A stretch of 12,238 bases of DNA, taken from positions 1 through 12,238 of the forward strand of contig DJRM01000124.1 of the NCBI GenBank assembly GCA_002440085.1, given 5' to 3'. The notes below the pieces were generated by a model that made no database searches, was not told where the DNA came from, and saw only the letters and a list, made by a program, of their open reading frames with translations. This stretch comes from Bacteroidales bacterium UBA6360 (GTDB lineage: Bacteria > Bacteroidota > Bacteroidia > Bacteroidales > UBA932). This document shows positions 6,283-12,238 of this stretch, in pieces (position 1 is the stretch's first letter; each line of letters opens with the position of its first letter). The translations under genes and the position numbers were made by a program.

Positions 6283-7911
6283 ATGAATGTATTTAGAAAC
6301 GCAATGCTTCTGTCGCTTGGCGTCGCTGTGCTGATTTCCTGCTCCGATTTGAGACGAAACAGCCTGCCGGAGGCTTATGTCATGGCTGAGAGGCTCGCGG
6401 GCAGCAAACCTGACAGTGCCCAGCGCGTGCTTGAGGGCATCGACACCACGAAGATAGGAAGTTACGAGCGGGCTACATACCGGATTATCAAGATATTGGC
6501 AGACTACAACAGCTATGCGCCGGAGATTTCGCAAACTCAGCTGAAGGAATGCACGGACTATTTTCTTTCCGGGAACGACCGGCAGAGACGTGCGCTGTCC
6601 CACTACCTGATTGCAGTAATTGAGAATGACTACCTCAAAGGGAGCAAGGCCAAGGTCTGCGACGAGCTGAAACGGGGATGCCGCGAAGTCGAGGGCACGG
6701 GCGACCACAACCTCGCCTCCCTGCTCTTCCTCCGTTACGGAGTCGAAATGTACGGTAGGAAGTGGTATGACAGCGCGATTGAAGCCCTGGAGAAATCGTA
6801 CCAGGAGGCAGTGGATGGAGACTATCGGGTGACTCAGGTCACGGCGCTCATCAACATAGCGCAGTCGTGGATGTTCAAGGGGGACGCGGACAAGAATTAC
6901 GACAAGTCCATCGAGTATGCCCTTCTGGCCGTGGATACGGCTGAAAGGTACGGGCTTAGGGACAGCTATTCCAAGGCCATGAACTCGCTCTCTTCCTGCT
7001 ACAGCCGCGCAGGTGACTTTGACAACGCCCTGGAATGCGCCAGAAAGGCGACAGAGATGTCGGAGGAACTGCTTCGAAGCGGGGTCAGAAAGGAGCCGGT
7101 CCGGCATATCGCACTCGCGGATGCGTACAGGAAAGTGGGAAAGGCGGACTCCGCCATATTCTATGCGGCGATGGACACCGCCTCGACGCGGAATCCCATC
7201 ACCAGGGCGTCGGCTACCCAGCTGCTCTACATCGTCTATAACGAACTGCTGCACGAGAGCGACAGCGCGATGAAATATATCACTTCCTACAACCGGCAGA
7301 AGGAGAACCTGCTGAAGGCCCAGGAGAATGACAAGGTGGTGAGCAATGAAGTCGCCATGGAACAGGACGAGTCTCGGGAGCGCGTGAGGGGCATCCTTGC
7401 CGTCACGCTGTCCGTGATAATCGCGCTGCTGGTGGTCGCGCTGCTGATTTTTGTCCTGATGAGACGAATCCTGAGACGGAAGGAATCGAATCTGGGCGAG
7501 CAGTCGCTCCGGATTGAACGACAGTCGGAAGAGATAAGGGAAAAATCGGAAGAAATAGCGAGAAAGTCCGAGGAAATTGAACGAAAATCGGCAGTGATTG
7601 AGGAAAAGACGGAAAGGCTTCATGAGGTGCTGCTCGAAAAGGACGAGCTGATTGCCGGGCTGCGGGAAAGGCCGCGCTACCTGAGCGATGGAGAGGGCGA
7701 GGCCATCGTGCGGGCGGTTGACAGGGCCTGCGACGGCTACTGTGCAAACCTCGCCAAGGCGCATCCGGAGCTGACTGCTGCAAATCTGCGGATGCTCGCG
7801 CTTGTGAAGCTGGGATTTACCACCGGGCAGATTGCGGTGATGGAGGGGATATCGCCTTCTTCTGTTACTAAAGCCAAGCAACGGCTCAAATCAAAGGTCG
7901 GGGATAAATAA
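6283..7911 (+). CDS. Membrane-anchored TPR sensor with coiled coil and LuxR-type HTH (transcriptional regulator)
   Basis: This 542-residue protein has a regulator layout common in Bacteroidales. The N-terminus is hydrophobic and ends in LISC (Cys20), a lipobox-like signal. Residues about 30-345 are helical TPR-type repeats, for example WYDSAIEALEKSYQEA (161-176), SIEYALLAVDTAERYG (209-224) and GDFDNALECARKATEMSEE (244-262). A single membrane helix spans about 370-393, followed by basic residues (RRILRRK), so the TPR part should be periplasmic and the rest cytoplasmic. A long coiled coil (400-460) has regular Ile heptads. Residues 498-537 form a LuxR-type helix-turn-helix (LTAANLRMLALVKLGFTTGQ, then ISPSSVTKAKQRLKSK). 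The likely role is to bind a protein or peptide in the periplasm and alter DNA binding by the tethered HTH. Targets are unknown; the GtrA-acyltransferase gene upstream and the beta-barrel receptor gene downstream are the nearest candidates. ATG 6283 is the natural start because the signal follows at once. Confidence 0.85.
   Translation: MNVFRNAMLLSLGVAVLISCSDLRRNSLPEAYVMAERLAGSKPDSAQRVLEGIDTTKIGSYERATYRIIKILADYNSYAPEISQTQLKECTDYFLSGNDRQRRALSHYLIAVIENDYLKGSKAKVCDELKRGCREVEGTGDHNLASLLFLRYGVEMYGRKWYDSAIEALEKSYQEAVDGDYRVTQVTALINIAQSWMFKGDADKNYDKSIEYALLAVDTAERYGLRDSYSKAMNSLSSCYSRAGDFDNALECARKATEMSEELLRSGVRKEPVRHIALADAYRKVGKADSAIFYAAMDTASTRNPITRASATQLLYIVYNELLHESDSAMKYITSYNRQKENLLKAQENDKVVSNEVAMEQDESRERVRGILAVTLSVIIALLVVALLIFVLMRRILRRKESNLGEQSLRIERQSEEIREKSEEIARKSEEIERKSAVIEEKTERLHEVLLEKDELIAGLRERPRYLSDGEGEAIVRAVDRACDGYCANLAKAHPELTAANLRMLALVKLGFTTGQIAVMEGISPSSVTKAKQRLKSKVGDK
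7513..7617 (+). repeat. 21-bp tandem repeat encoding coiled-coil heptads
   Basis: Five consecutive 21-bp units encode heptads of the form I-x-x-K/Q-S/T-x-x (Ile at residues 411, 418, 425, 432 and 439, then Leu446) in the cytoplasmic coiled coil of the TPR-HTH regulator. Units two to four are closest in sequence, sharing the coding for KSEE or KS. Gain or loss of a unit would keep the frame and change the length of the linker between membrane and DNA-binding domain. Confidence 0.75.
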
Positions 7912-7928
7912 AGGCGATCTGCCGCGTT

Positions 7929-7988
7929 GCACGGCTTGATGAAATGCTCACAACCATCAAGGTTGCTGCGCTTTCATCTTCGCCGTGC
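7929..7988 (+). other. Long imperfect hairpin downstream of the regulator gene (possible terminator)
   Basis: GCACGGC (7929-7935) and GATGAAA (7938-7944) pair with TTTCATC (7972-7978) and GCCGTGC (7982-7988) across a small internal loop. Inside, CAACC (7951-7955) pairs with GGTTG (7961-7965) around ATCAA. It starts 17 bp after the regulator stop, so it could end or stabilise that transcript. No clean T tract follows; the next T-rich stretch is about 20 bp on. An alternative 7-bp stem (CTTGATG 7935-7941 with CATCAAG 7955-7961) excludes the main fold. The remaining gap to 8110 is AT-rich and holds no gene I can support. Confidence 0.5.
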
Positions 7989-8110
7989 GCCTTGCATCTC
8001 ATCCTTTATTTGCCCCTCCATTTCGGCACTTTTCTTTGATGTCCACTTTTACTTAATCCAACTAAATGTTAATCAATATATTATCCTTTCAAGATGTCCA
8101 TATCGACTTC

Positions 8111-8141
8111 TTTGCCGCATGGATATATCACCATAACTTTG
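8111..8141 (+). promoter_or_regulatory. Bacteroides-type promoter of the beta-barrel receptor gene
   Basis: TTTG at 8111-8114 (-33 element) and TAACTTTG at 8134-8141 (-7 element, TAnnTTTG) are separated by exactly 19 bp, as in the Bacteroides sigma-ABfr consensus. Transcription would begin near 8147, about 12 nt before the first ATG at 8159. An imperfect inverted repeat (ATGTCCAT 8094-8101, ATGGATAT 8119-8126) flanks the -33 box and could be an operator, though this is weak. Confidence 0.75.
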
Positions 8142-8158
8142 CATCCGAAAATTAAAGG

Positions 8159-10615
8159 ATGTATATGAAAATGAAAGGATTTTTGATGACGGCGCTCATT
8201 GCGATGATCTGCGCCTTCAGCCTGTCGGCGAAAAGGCAGGACATTACGGAAATTCACGGAACGGTCGTGGAAAGCGGAAGCGGGGAGGCGCTCGGATGGG
8301 CGACTGTCGCGCTGATGAATGCGGACGGAAGCCTTGCGGCGGGAACTTCATGCGACGAGCAGGGGCACTTCACGCTTACGGCGGCACCCGGAACATATAG
8401 CCTCGGCGTGTCTTTCATAGGCTTCAAGGAGCGCCGGGAGGAAATGGCTGTCAAGGGACAGCGGATGGAACTCGGGAAAATCGCCCTTGAGGCGGAGGAC
8501 ACGCAGCTGACCGGTGCAGTGGTCACGAGCCGTGAGAAGCTGATTGAGATGAAGATGGACCGCCTCGTGATGAACCTCGGACAGTCCGCGTTCGCTCAGG
8601 GTTCGGATGCTATGGAACTCATAAGGAAGGCTCCCGGAATCACGGTTGACAAGGACGGAAACATCAAGCTGAACGGGAAGGCCGTGTCGGTGTGGATTGA
8701 CGGGCGGCCTTCCTATCTTGACGGAAAGGCTCTTGAGGCTCTTCTGCGAGGGACGAGCGGCGAGAGCATCGACAAGTTCGAGATTATGGCGCACCCGTCC
8801 GCCAAATACGACGCAGCCGGACAGGGCGGAATCATAAACATAAAGACGAAGAAGAACATGCTCGCGGGTCTCAACGGCTCTCTCGGAGCAAACGGGGGCG
8901 GGATGTATTTCAGCGAATTTGAAAAGTTCCTCGCTCAGGGCAGCGGCTGGGCGAATCTCAGCTACAGGACAGCTAAGACCAACACGTTCCTCAATCTGTC
9001 CGGCGGCTACACTCAGACTGGCATGGACATGAACCTGATAAATGAGATTGACCGCGAGGGAGGACACGTCTATAGGCAGGACTCGGATTCGAGGCTTCAG
9101 ATGCGCTTCGGGAACTATGACGTCAAGTTCGGGAACGACTGGTTCATAGACAAGAAGAACACACTCGGGTTCATAGTCACGGTGCCGGGGTCATATTCTT
9201 CGATGTTTTCCGGGCGGGGTGCCAACAACACATTTCAGAGCATGGACGGAGTACGGTTCGACGAGTCGGAATCCATAATCAGCACTCCGGACAGGAGGAA
9301 TCAGGCAAATGCCAACCTCAATTACACCCACATATTCGATGAGTCGCGCAATGCCGAGCTCACCGCGAATCTCGACTACTACCGCAACAACAGCAAATCC
9401 TCCAACCTCCAGAGCAGCTGGAACCGAGCGGACGAAAGCGAAGAGTGGCAGGAGGCAAGGCGTGACATCATCTCGGACAACATCATAGACATCTATTCCG
9501 CGAAGGCGGACTATCAGACAGCCCTGTGGAAGGTCGCGATGCTTGAGACTGGTGCCAAATGGGCGATGTCAAACACCGGCAACGAGATGAGCCGGACGGA
9601 GACGGGGCTGCCGGAGAGCGGGACAAGCTTCACCTACCGCGAGCACATAGGCGCCGCCTACGCATCCCTCGCCGCGCAGCTGGGAGCGAAATGGTCGGCT
9701 AAAATCGGACTCCGGGGCGAATACACCAATTCCTTCGGAGACTGGAAAAGCAAGGGCACGCAGACCCGCAGGAGCTATTTCGACCTCTTCCCTACCGTTT
9801 TCGTGGGTTTCAACCCGACGGAGAAATGGAGACTGTCGGCGTCATATACCCGAAGAATCACGCGCCCGAATTACAATCAGCTGAATCCGGTGGAAACCTA
9901 TGTCGATGCACACAACGGAATCGTGGGAAATCCGGAGATTCAGCCGGAATACAACGACGGCGTTTCCCTCCAGTTCGGATTCGGACAGCATCTCTCATGG
10001 TTTGCCGGCTATGACTACACTGACGGCATGATTGCCCAAATTCCGACATTCCGCGAGAACGGCGACGAGCTGCTGGTCTGGTCAAACTTCGGGAAAAGGC
10101 ACATGGCCAGCATGGGATTCAGCGTGGCGGAGCTGCCACTGGCGAAATGGCTGACATGGACACTCAACCTTGCGGGGCTTTATGTCAAGAACATAGGCAT
10201 GACCGCAAACTATGTAAACTCCAAGCCGTTCTTCAACGCATACACCTGTCTGACCTTCATGCTCACGAAGGATTGGAAAATACAGATTGACGGCTACTAC
10301 GCCTCTCCTTTCAGCTGGGGGAACTTCATATCACGCAACCAGTATTTCATGAATCTGGCGGTAAAGAAGAACCTGCTTGACAACCGCCTGAATCTCAGTC
10401 TCAAGGTGAATGACCTGCTTCGGAGTTCGGCAACAAACCTCGATATGTTCGGGGTCCCGGGAGTGCGTCAGTCCTACATTGGTCAGAAGTATTACTCCCA
10501 GAGCGTGACTCTCGGTCTGAGCTGGAACTTCGGGACGGCGCAGAACGGACGCAGGCGCAACGTGGGGAGCCTTGAGGAAATCGGCCGCGTGGGCAGCAAC
10601 AGCCTCGGAAAATGA
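8159..10615 (+). CDS. Outer-membrane beta-barrel receptor (TonB-dependent receptor-like, OMP_b-brl_3 type)
   Basis: This 818-residue outer-membrane protein has a signal peptide ending near SLSA (residues 21-24). A carboxypeptidase-regulatory-like beta domain follows at about 31-111 (ITEIHGTVVESGSGEALGWA, then GTYSLGVSFIGF). The plug-like domain covers about 126-232. It holds MELIRKAPGITVDKDGNIKL, SVWIDGRPSYL and the closing AAGQGGIINIKTKK (219-232). The rest is a barrel of alternating aromatic and polar strands ending with QSVTLGLSWNFG. This order matches the Bacteroidota outer membrane beta-barrel family related to TonB-dependent transporters. Known members import ligands or act in envelope functions, and the substrate cannot be read here. 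I see no SusD-like partner, so a glycan-utilisation locus is not supported. Met codons at 8159, 8165 and 8171 are all possible starts; the promoter leaves room for any of them. A short basic tail of about 25 residues follows the last predicted strand. Confidence 0.9.
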   Translation: MYMKMKGFLMTALIAMICAFSLSAKRQDITEIHGTVVESGSGEALGWATVALMNADGSLAAGTSCDEQGHFTLTAAPGTYSLGVSFIGFKERREEMAVKGQRMELGKIALEAEDTQLTGAVVTSREKLIEMKMDRLVMNLGQSAFAQGSDAMELIRKAPGITVDKDGNIKLNGKAVSVWIDGRPSYLDGKALEALLRGTSGESIDKFEIMAHPSAKYDAAGQGGIINIKTKKNMLAGLNGSLGANGGGMYFSEFEKFLAQGSGWANLSYRTAKTNTFLNLSGGYTQTGMDMNLINEIDREGGHVYRQDSDSRLQMRFGNYDVKFGNDWFIDKKNTLGFIVTVPGSYSSMFSGRGANNTFQSMDGVRFDESESIISTPDRRNQANANLNYTHIFDESRNAELTANLDYYRNNSKSSNLQSSWNRADESEEWQEARRDIISDNIIDIYSAKADYQTALWKVAMLETGAKWAMSNTGNEMSRTETGLPESGTSFTYREHIGAAYASLAAQLGAKWSAKIGLRGEYTNSFGDWKSKGTQTRRSYFDLFPTVFVGFNPTEKWRLSASYTRRITRPNYNQLNPVETYVDAHNGIVGNPEIQPEYNDGVSLQFGFGQHLSWFAGYDYTDGMIAQIPTFRENGDELLVWSNFGKRHMASMGFSVAELPLAKWLTWTLNLAGLYVKNIGMTANYVNSKPFFNAYTCLTFMLTKDWKIQIDGYYASPFSWGNFISRNQYFMNLAVKKNLLDNRLNLSLKVNDLLRSSATNLDMFGVPGVRQSYIGQKYYSQSVTLGLSWNFGTAQNGRRRNVGSLEEIGRVGSNSLGK

Positions 10616-10628
10616 CGGGATATTTGTG

Positions 10629-10636
10629 TAATTTTG
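10629..10636 (+). promoter_or_regulatory. Candidate -7 element (TAATTTTG) before the small membrane protein gene
   Basis: TAATTTTG matches TAnnTTTG and lies 17 bp before ATG 10654. Transcription would start a few bases upstream of the gene, giving a very short leader. No TTTG is seen about 19-21 bp further upstream, so the promoter is only partly supported. If real, it separates this gene pair from the receptor gene 38 bp upstream. Confidence 0.45.
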
Positions 10637-10653
10637 CATAAAATTTTAAGGAT

Positions 10654-11100
10654 ATGACATTGGCAAGACAAAAAAAATTCATCGACAGGAGCCTGAAATT
10701 CTGGACCCTGTTCATAGGAGTCGGAGCGGTTTGGGGAGCGCTCATGATGTGGATTTCCCCGAGCGGAAAGATGTGGGGAATGGAACCGATACTCCAGTTC
10801 CTTCAAGTGCTCCCGTTCAATGAGATACTGTTCCGAAATTTCATCTTTTCAGGCTTCGTGCTGCTCTGCGTGAACGGTGTGACACAGTTCTTCGCCGCAT
10901 GGCTGTTGTTCAGAAAAGACCGCCATGCCTGTCTGGCGGCTCTGCTCTGCGGAATTATCCTGATTATGTGGATTACGCTCGAATGGGTGCTCTGGGGATT
11001 TGCATGGCTGAGCAACATCTATTTCATCTTCGGAGTCTGTGAGACAGCAGTCGCCGTATGGGGAATTTTTCTCGGAAAAAGAGTACCTTTGCAACCATGA
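10654..11100 (+). CDS. Small four-helix membrane protein of unknown function
   Basis: This is a 148-residue protein that I do not recognise by function. It has a basic N-terminus (MTLARQKKF) and four hydrophobic segments near residues 15-34, 62-86, 91-110 and 120-141, so it should be an inner-membrane protein with both ends in the cytoplasm. It is rich in Trp and Phe. The loop after the first helix contains PSGKMWGMEP, and a basic turn, FRKDRH, sits between helices two and three. No catalytic motif stands out. Its stop codon overlaps the start of the muramidase gene in ATGA, so the two are probably translationally coupled. That hints at a shared role or complex at the membrane, but this is inference. 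The start at ATG 10654 is preceded by AAGGAT and a -7-like element. Confidence 0.8.
   Translation: MTLARQKKFIDRSLKFWTLFIGVGAVWGALMMWISPSGKMWGMEPILQFLQVLPFNEILFRNFIFSGFVLLCVNGVTQFFAAWLLFRKDRHACLAALLCGIILIMWITLEWVLWGFAWLSNIYFIFGVCETAVAVWGIFLGKRVPLQP
11084..11091 (+). promoter_or_regulatory. Candidate internal -7 element (TACCTTTG) at the muramidase start
   Basis: TACCTTTG fits the TAnnTTTG consensus and lies inside the last codons of the small membrane protein gene, 5 bp before ATG 11097. Transcription from it would start about at the start codon and give a leaderless or nearly leaderless mRNA. No matching -33 TTTG is evident at the standard distance. It could be an independent promoter for the muramidase or a coincidence within coding sequence. 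Confidence 0.4.
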
Positions 11101-12071
11101 ATGCGGAGGTAGAAACAGACAATAGAGAAAACGGGGAACGAACGAAGACTTCGGAGACTGCAAAGACCAGGAAGACGGCGGTCAGGAAAAGGCGTGACGG
11201 CAGATCTGAGGACAAGGTGCCGAGAATGACCGGACAGGAGGAGCCCGGACTGAAGAAGCTCGGGAAAAGAAGGGGGCGGAAGAAGGGTGGGAAGAAGGGC
11301 GGGAAGAAGCAGACGGAGAAGGTTGTTTCGGTGTATTGGTTTGTGGCGGCGACAGTCATGACTGTGGCTGCCTTTGTTGTTGCCCCGCTGATTGTGAGCC
11401 GCTGTTCCGGAGAAACAGGCGTGCAGGTTCCACAGGGACATTATGGTTATGCCGTCGATATATCCAAGTACCAGAAGGATATAGTCTGGGACTCGCTTAT
11501 GGTTCTCACCGACGCGCACGGGCACACGATGAGGTCGATAAAGTCGGCGAGCGGCATTCACAGGGTGAAATATGTGATGATAAAGGCCACGGAGGGAGAG
11601 AACCATAGGGACGCGCTTTTCGCCGATCACTGGAAACGCTCGGCATCAGCGGGTTACAGCCGTGGAGCGTATCATTTCTTCCGGAGTTCAAAGTCTCCGG
11701 AGAAGCAGGCGCAGAACTTCATCCGCACGGTCGGAAACATCCGCCACAAAGACCTGCCTCCGATTCTTGACGTGGAGACAATTCACGCCGGATGCAGCAA
11801 AGCGGAACTCAACCGCAGACTGCTCGTATGGCTCGGGATTGTGGAGGAGCATTATGGACGACGCCCGATTATCTACACCGGCGACGCTTTTCTCCGCGAG
11901 CGGCTCTCCCCCGAAGTCTATGAGCGCTACCCTGTATGGGTTGCCCGCTACAGCTCCGGACGAGGACTTGAGCCGCCACGCTTCAAAAACTGGATGATGT
12001 GGCAGTTCACCGACCGCGCCACCGTCTATGGCATCCCCACCCCTTGCGACCTCTCCGTTGTTTCAGAATAA
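11097..12071 (+). CDS. Membrane-anchored GH25 muramidase (lysozyme)
   Basis: This 324-residue protein starts at ATG 11097, overlapping the upstream stop as ATGA. A start at 11058 is possible but lies deep in the upstream gene. Residues 1-76 are polar and very basic, with a Lys/Gly/Arg tract near 53-75. One membrane helix follows (about 77-100), so the basic tail should be cytoplasmic and the enzyme periplasmic. From about 115 on it is a glycoside hydrolase family 25 domain. It shows YAVDISKYQ (Asp121), YVMIKATEG (159-167), GAYHFFR (190-196), ILDVE (Asp225 and Glu227, the DxE catalytic pair), IIYTGDAFL, VWVARYSS (280-287) and MWQFTD (301-306). The expected reaction is cleavage of the MurNAc-GlcNAc beta-1,4 bond in peptidoglycan. 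The domain ends near the usual CDLSVV segment, so it looks complete. Its role may be wall remodelling rather than secreted lysis; the cytoplasmic tail could bind acidic lipid or nucleic acid, which is speculation. Confidence 0.9.
   Translation: MNAEVETDNRENGERTKTSETAKTRKTAVRKRRDGRSEDKVPRMTGQEEPGLKKLGKRRGRKKGGKKGGKKQTEKVVSVYWFVAATVMTVAAFVVAPLIVSRCSGETGVQVPQGHYGYAVDISKYQKDIVWDSLMVLTDAHGHTMRSIKSASGIHRVKYVMIKATEGENHRDALFADHWKRSASAGYSRGAYHFFRSSKSPEKQAQNFIRTVGNIRHKDLPPILDVETIHAGCSKAELNRRLLVWLGIVEEHYGRRPIIYTGDAFLRERLSPEVYERYPVWVARYSSGRGLEPPRFKNWMMWQFTDRATVYGIPTPCDLSVVSE
11277..11309 (+). repeat. 12-bp purine-rich tandem repeat coding a Lys-Gly tract
   Basis: Nearly three copies of a 12-bp unit of the form GGGAAGAAGGGY encode the R/G-K-K-G steps of the basic cytoplasmic tail of the muramidase. 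The + strand is almost all purine across this stretch. Copy number changes would preserve the frame and alter the length and charge of the tail. Confidence 0.7.
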
Positions 12072-12238
12072 AAGGAGATTTATCACATCAAGTCAAGTCC
12101 GGACATTATTCTGTATTCTTGTATTTAGAAACCTTCAAAAAATAACCTGCATCATCTTTCTCATCCTTTTCGGTCTATATTTCGATTTCATCGCCCTTTT
12201 CTGCGTTCGGCATAGCCCAAGCAAGCTTGGCTCTGCTC
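12072..12238. other. AT-rich 3' intergenic stretch with no supported gene
   Basis: The 167 bp after the muramidase stop hold no convincing coding region. A perfect 8-bp palindrome GTCCGGAC lies at 12097-12104. Near the edge, CCAAGC (12213-12218) and GCTTGG (12221-12226) form an inverted repeat around AA. Reading frames on the minus strand run open into the edge but are too short to judge. The edge segment could be the beginning of a dispersed repeat or of a regulatory region for the next gene. Confidence 0.35.

Noticed and set aside
6238..7881. A 547-codon open frame on the minus strand, antisense to almost the whole TPR-HTH regulator gene
   Set aside because: The + strand frame has clear TPR, membrane, coiled-coil and HTH segments. 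The antisense frame has no recognisable domain, is rich in Arg, His, Pro and Leu, and is best explained by G+C-biased codons removing stops from the opposite strand.
7927..8136. A 69-codon frame in the gap before the receptor gene
   Set aside because: It starts with TTG, runs through the long hairpin and the promoter, and has no domain or sensible composition.
8348..9067. A 239-codon minus-strand open frame within the receptor gene
   Set aside because: It is antisense to the conserved plug region of the receptor and has no recognisable protein features.
8159..10615. Reading the receptor as a SusC of a polysaccharide utilisation locus
   Set aside because: No SusD-like gene, no glycan-degrading enzyme and no SusC-length protein (about 1000 aa) is present; the barrel family fits the shorter outer-membrane beta-barrel type.
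11058..11096. Earlier ATG for the muramidase
   Set aside because: It overlaps the upstream gene by 43 bp; the ATGA overlap at 11097 is the more usual arrangement and follows a -7-like element.
11097..12071. Muramidase as a phage lysin marking a prophage
   Set aside because: It has a membrane anchor and basic cytoplasmic tail, and no phage structural, holin-like or integrase gene is seen in the window.

Overview
The window looks like chromosomal DNA of a Bacteroidota member, most likely order Bacteroidales; I cannot name the genus. Four kinds of evidence support this. There are three consecutive fimbrillin-type lipoproteins. There is an outer-membrane beta-barrel receptor with an N-terminal carboxypeptidase-regulatory-like domain. 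There is a membrane-anchored TPR protein with a C-terminal LuxR-type helix-turn-helix. Several gene starts are preceded by the Bacteroides-type -7 promoter element TAnnTTTG, and Shine-Dalgarno sequences are mostly absent. All recognised genes are on the + strand. I see no rRNA, tRNA, CRISPR array, insertion sequence or integrase.

Layout. (1) 1-467 is the C-terminal part of a short-chain dehydrogenase cut by the window edge. (2) 509-3878 holds three tightly spaced fimbrillin-family lipoproteins of 302, 302 and about 501 aa. The third carries a second fimbrillin-like module. Together they look like subunits of a type V-like pilus or other surface lipoproteins. A leader of about 158 bp follows, with a promoter-like element and two hairpins. 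(3) 4037-4765 is an integral membrane CDP-alcohol phosphatidyltransferase, closed by a strong terminator hairpin at 4777-4826. (4) 4880-6244 is an unusual single-chain fusion of a GtrA-type four-helix membrane domain with a lysophospholipid/ornithine-lipid-type acyltransferase. It lies 38 bp upstream of 6283-7911, a TPR / transmembrane / coiled-coil / LuxR-HTH regulator. (5) 8159-10615 is an outer-membrane beta-barrel receptor with the best promoter in the window (TTTG, 19 bp, TAACTTTG). (6) 10654-11100 is a four-helix membrane protein of unknown role. It overlaps, through ATGA, a membrane-anchored GH25 muramidase at 11097-12071. The last 167 bp hold no gene that I can support.

The common theme is the cell envelope: surface fimbrial subunits, phospholipid head-group transfer, acyl-lipid synthesis linked to a possible lipid flippase domain, an outer-membrane receptor and a peptidoglycan hydrolase. 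The most interesting part is 4037-7911. It combines a phospholipid synthase, a GtrA-acyltransferase fusion that could make and translocate a lipid in one protein, and a membrane-spanning regulator that could carry an envelope signal to DNA. Whether these act together is inference. The terminator between the first and second genes argues against a single transcript.
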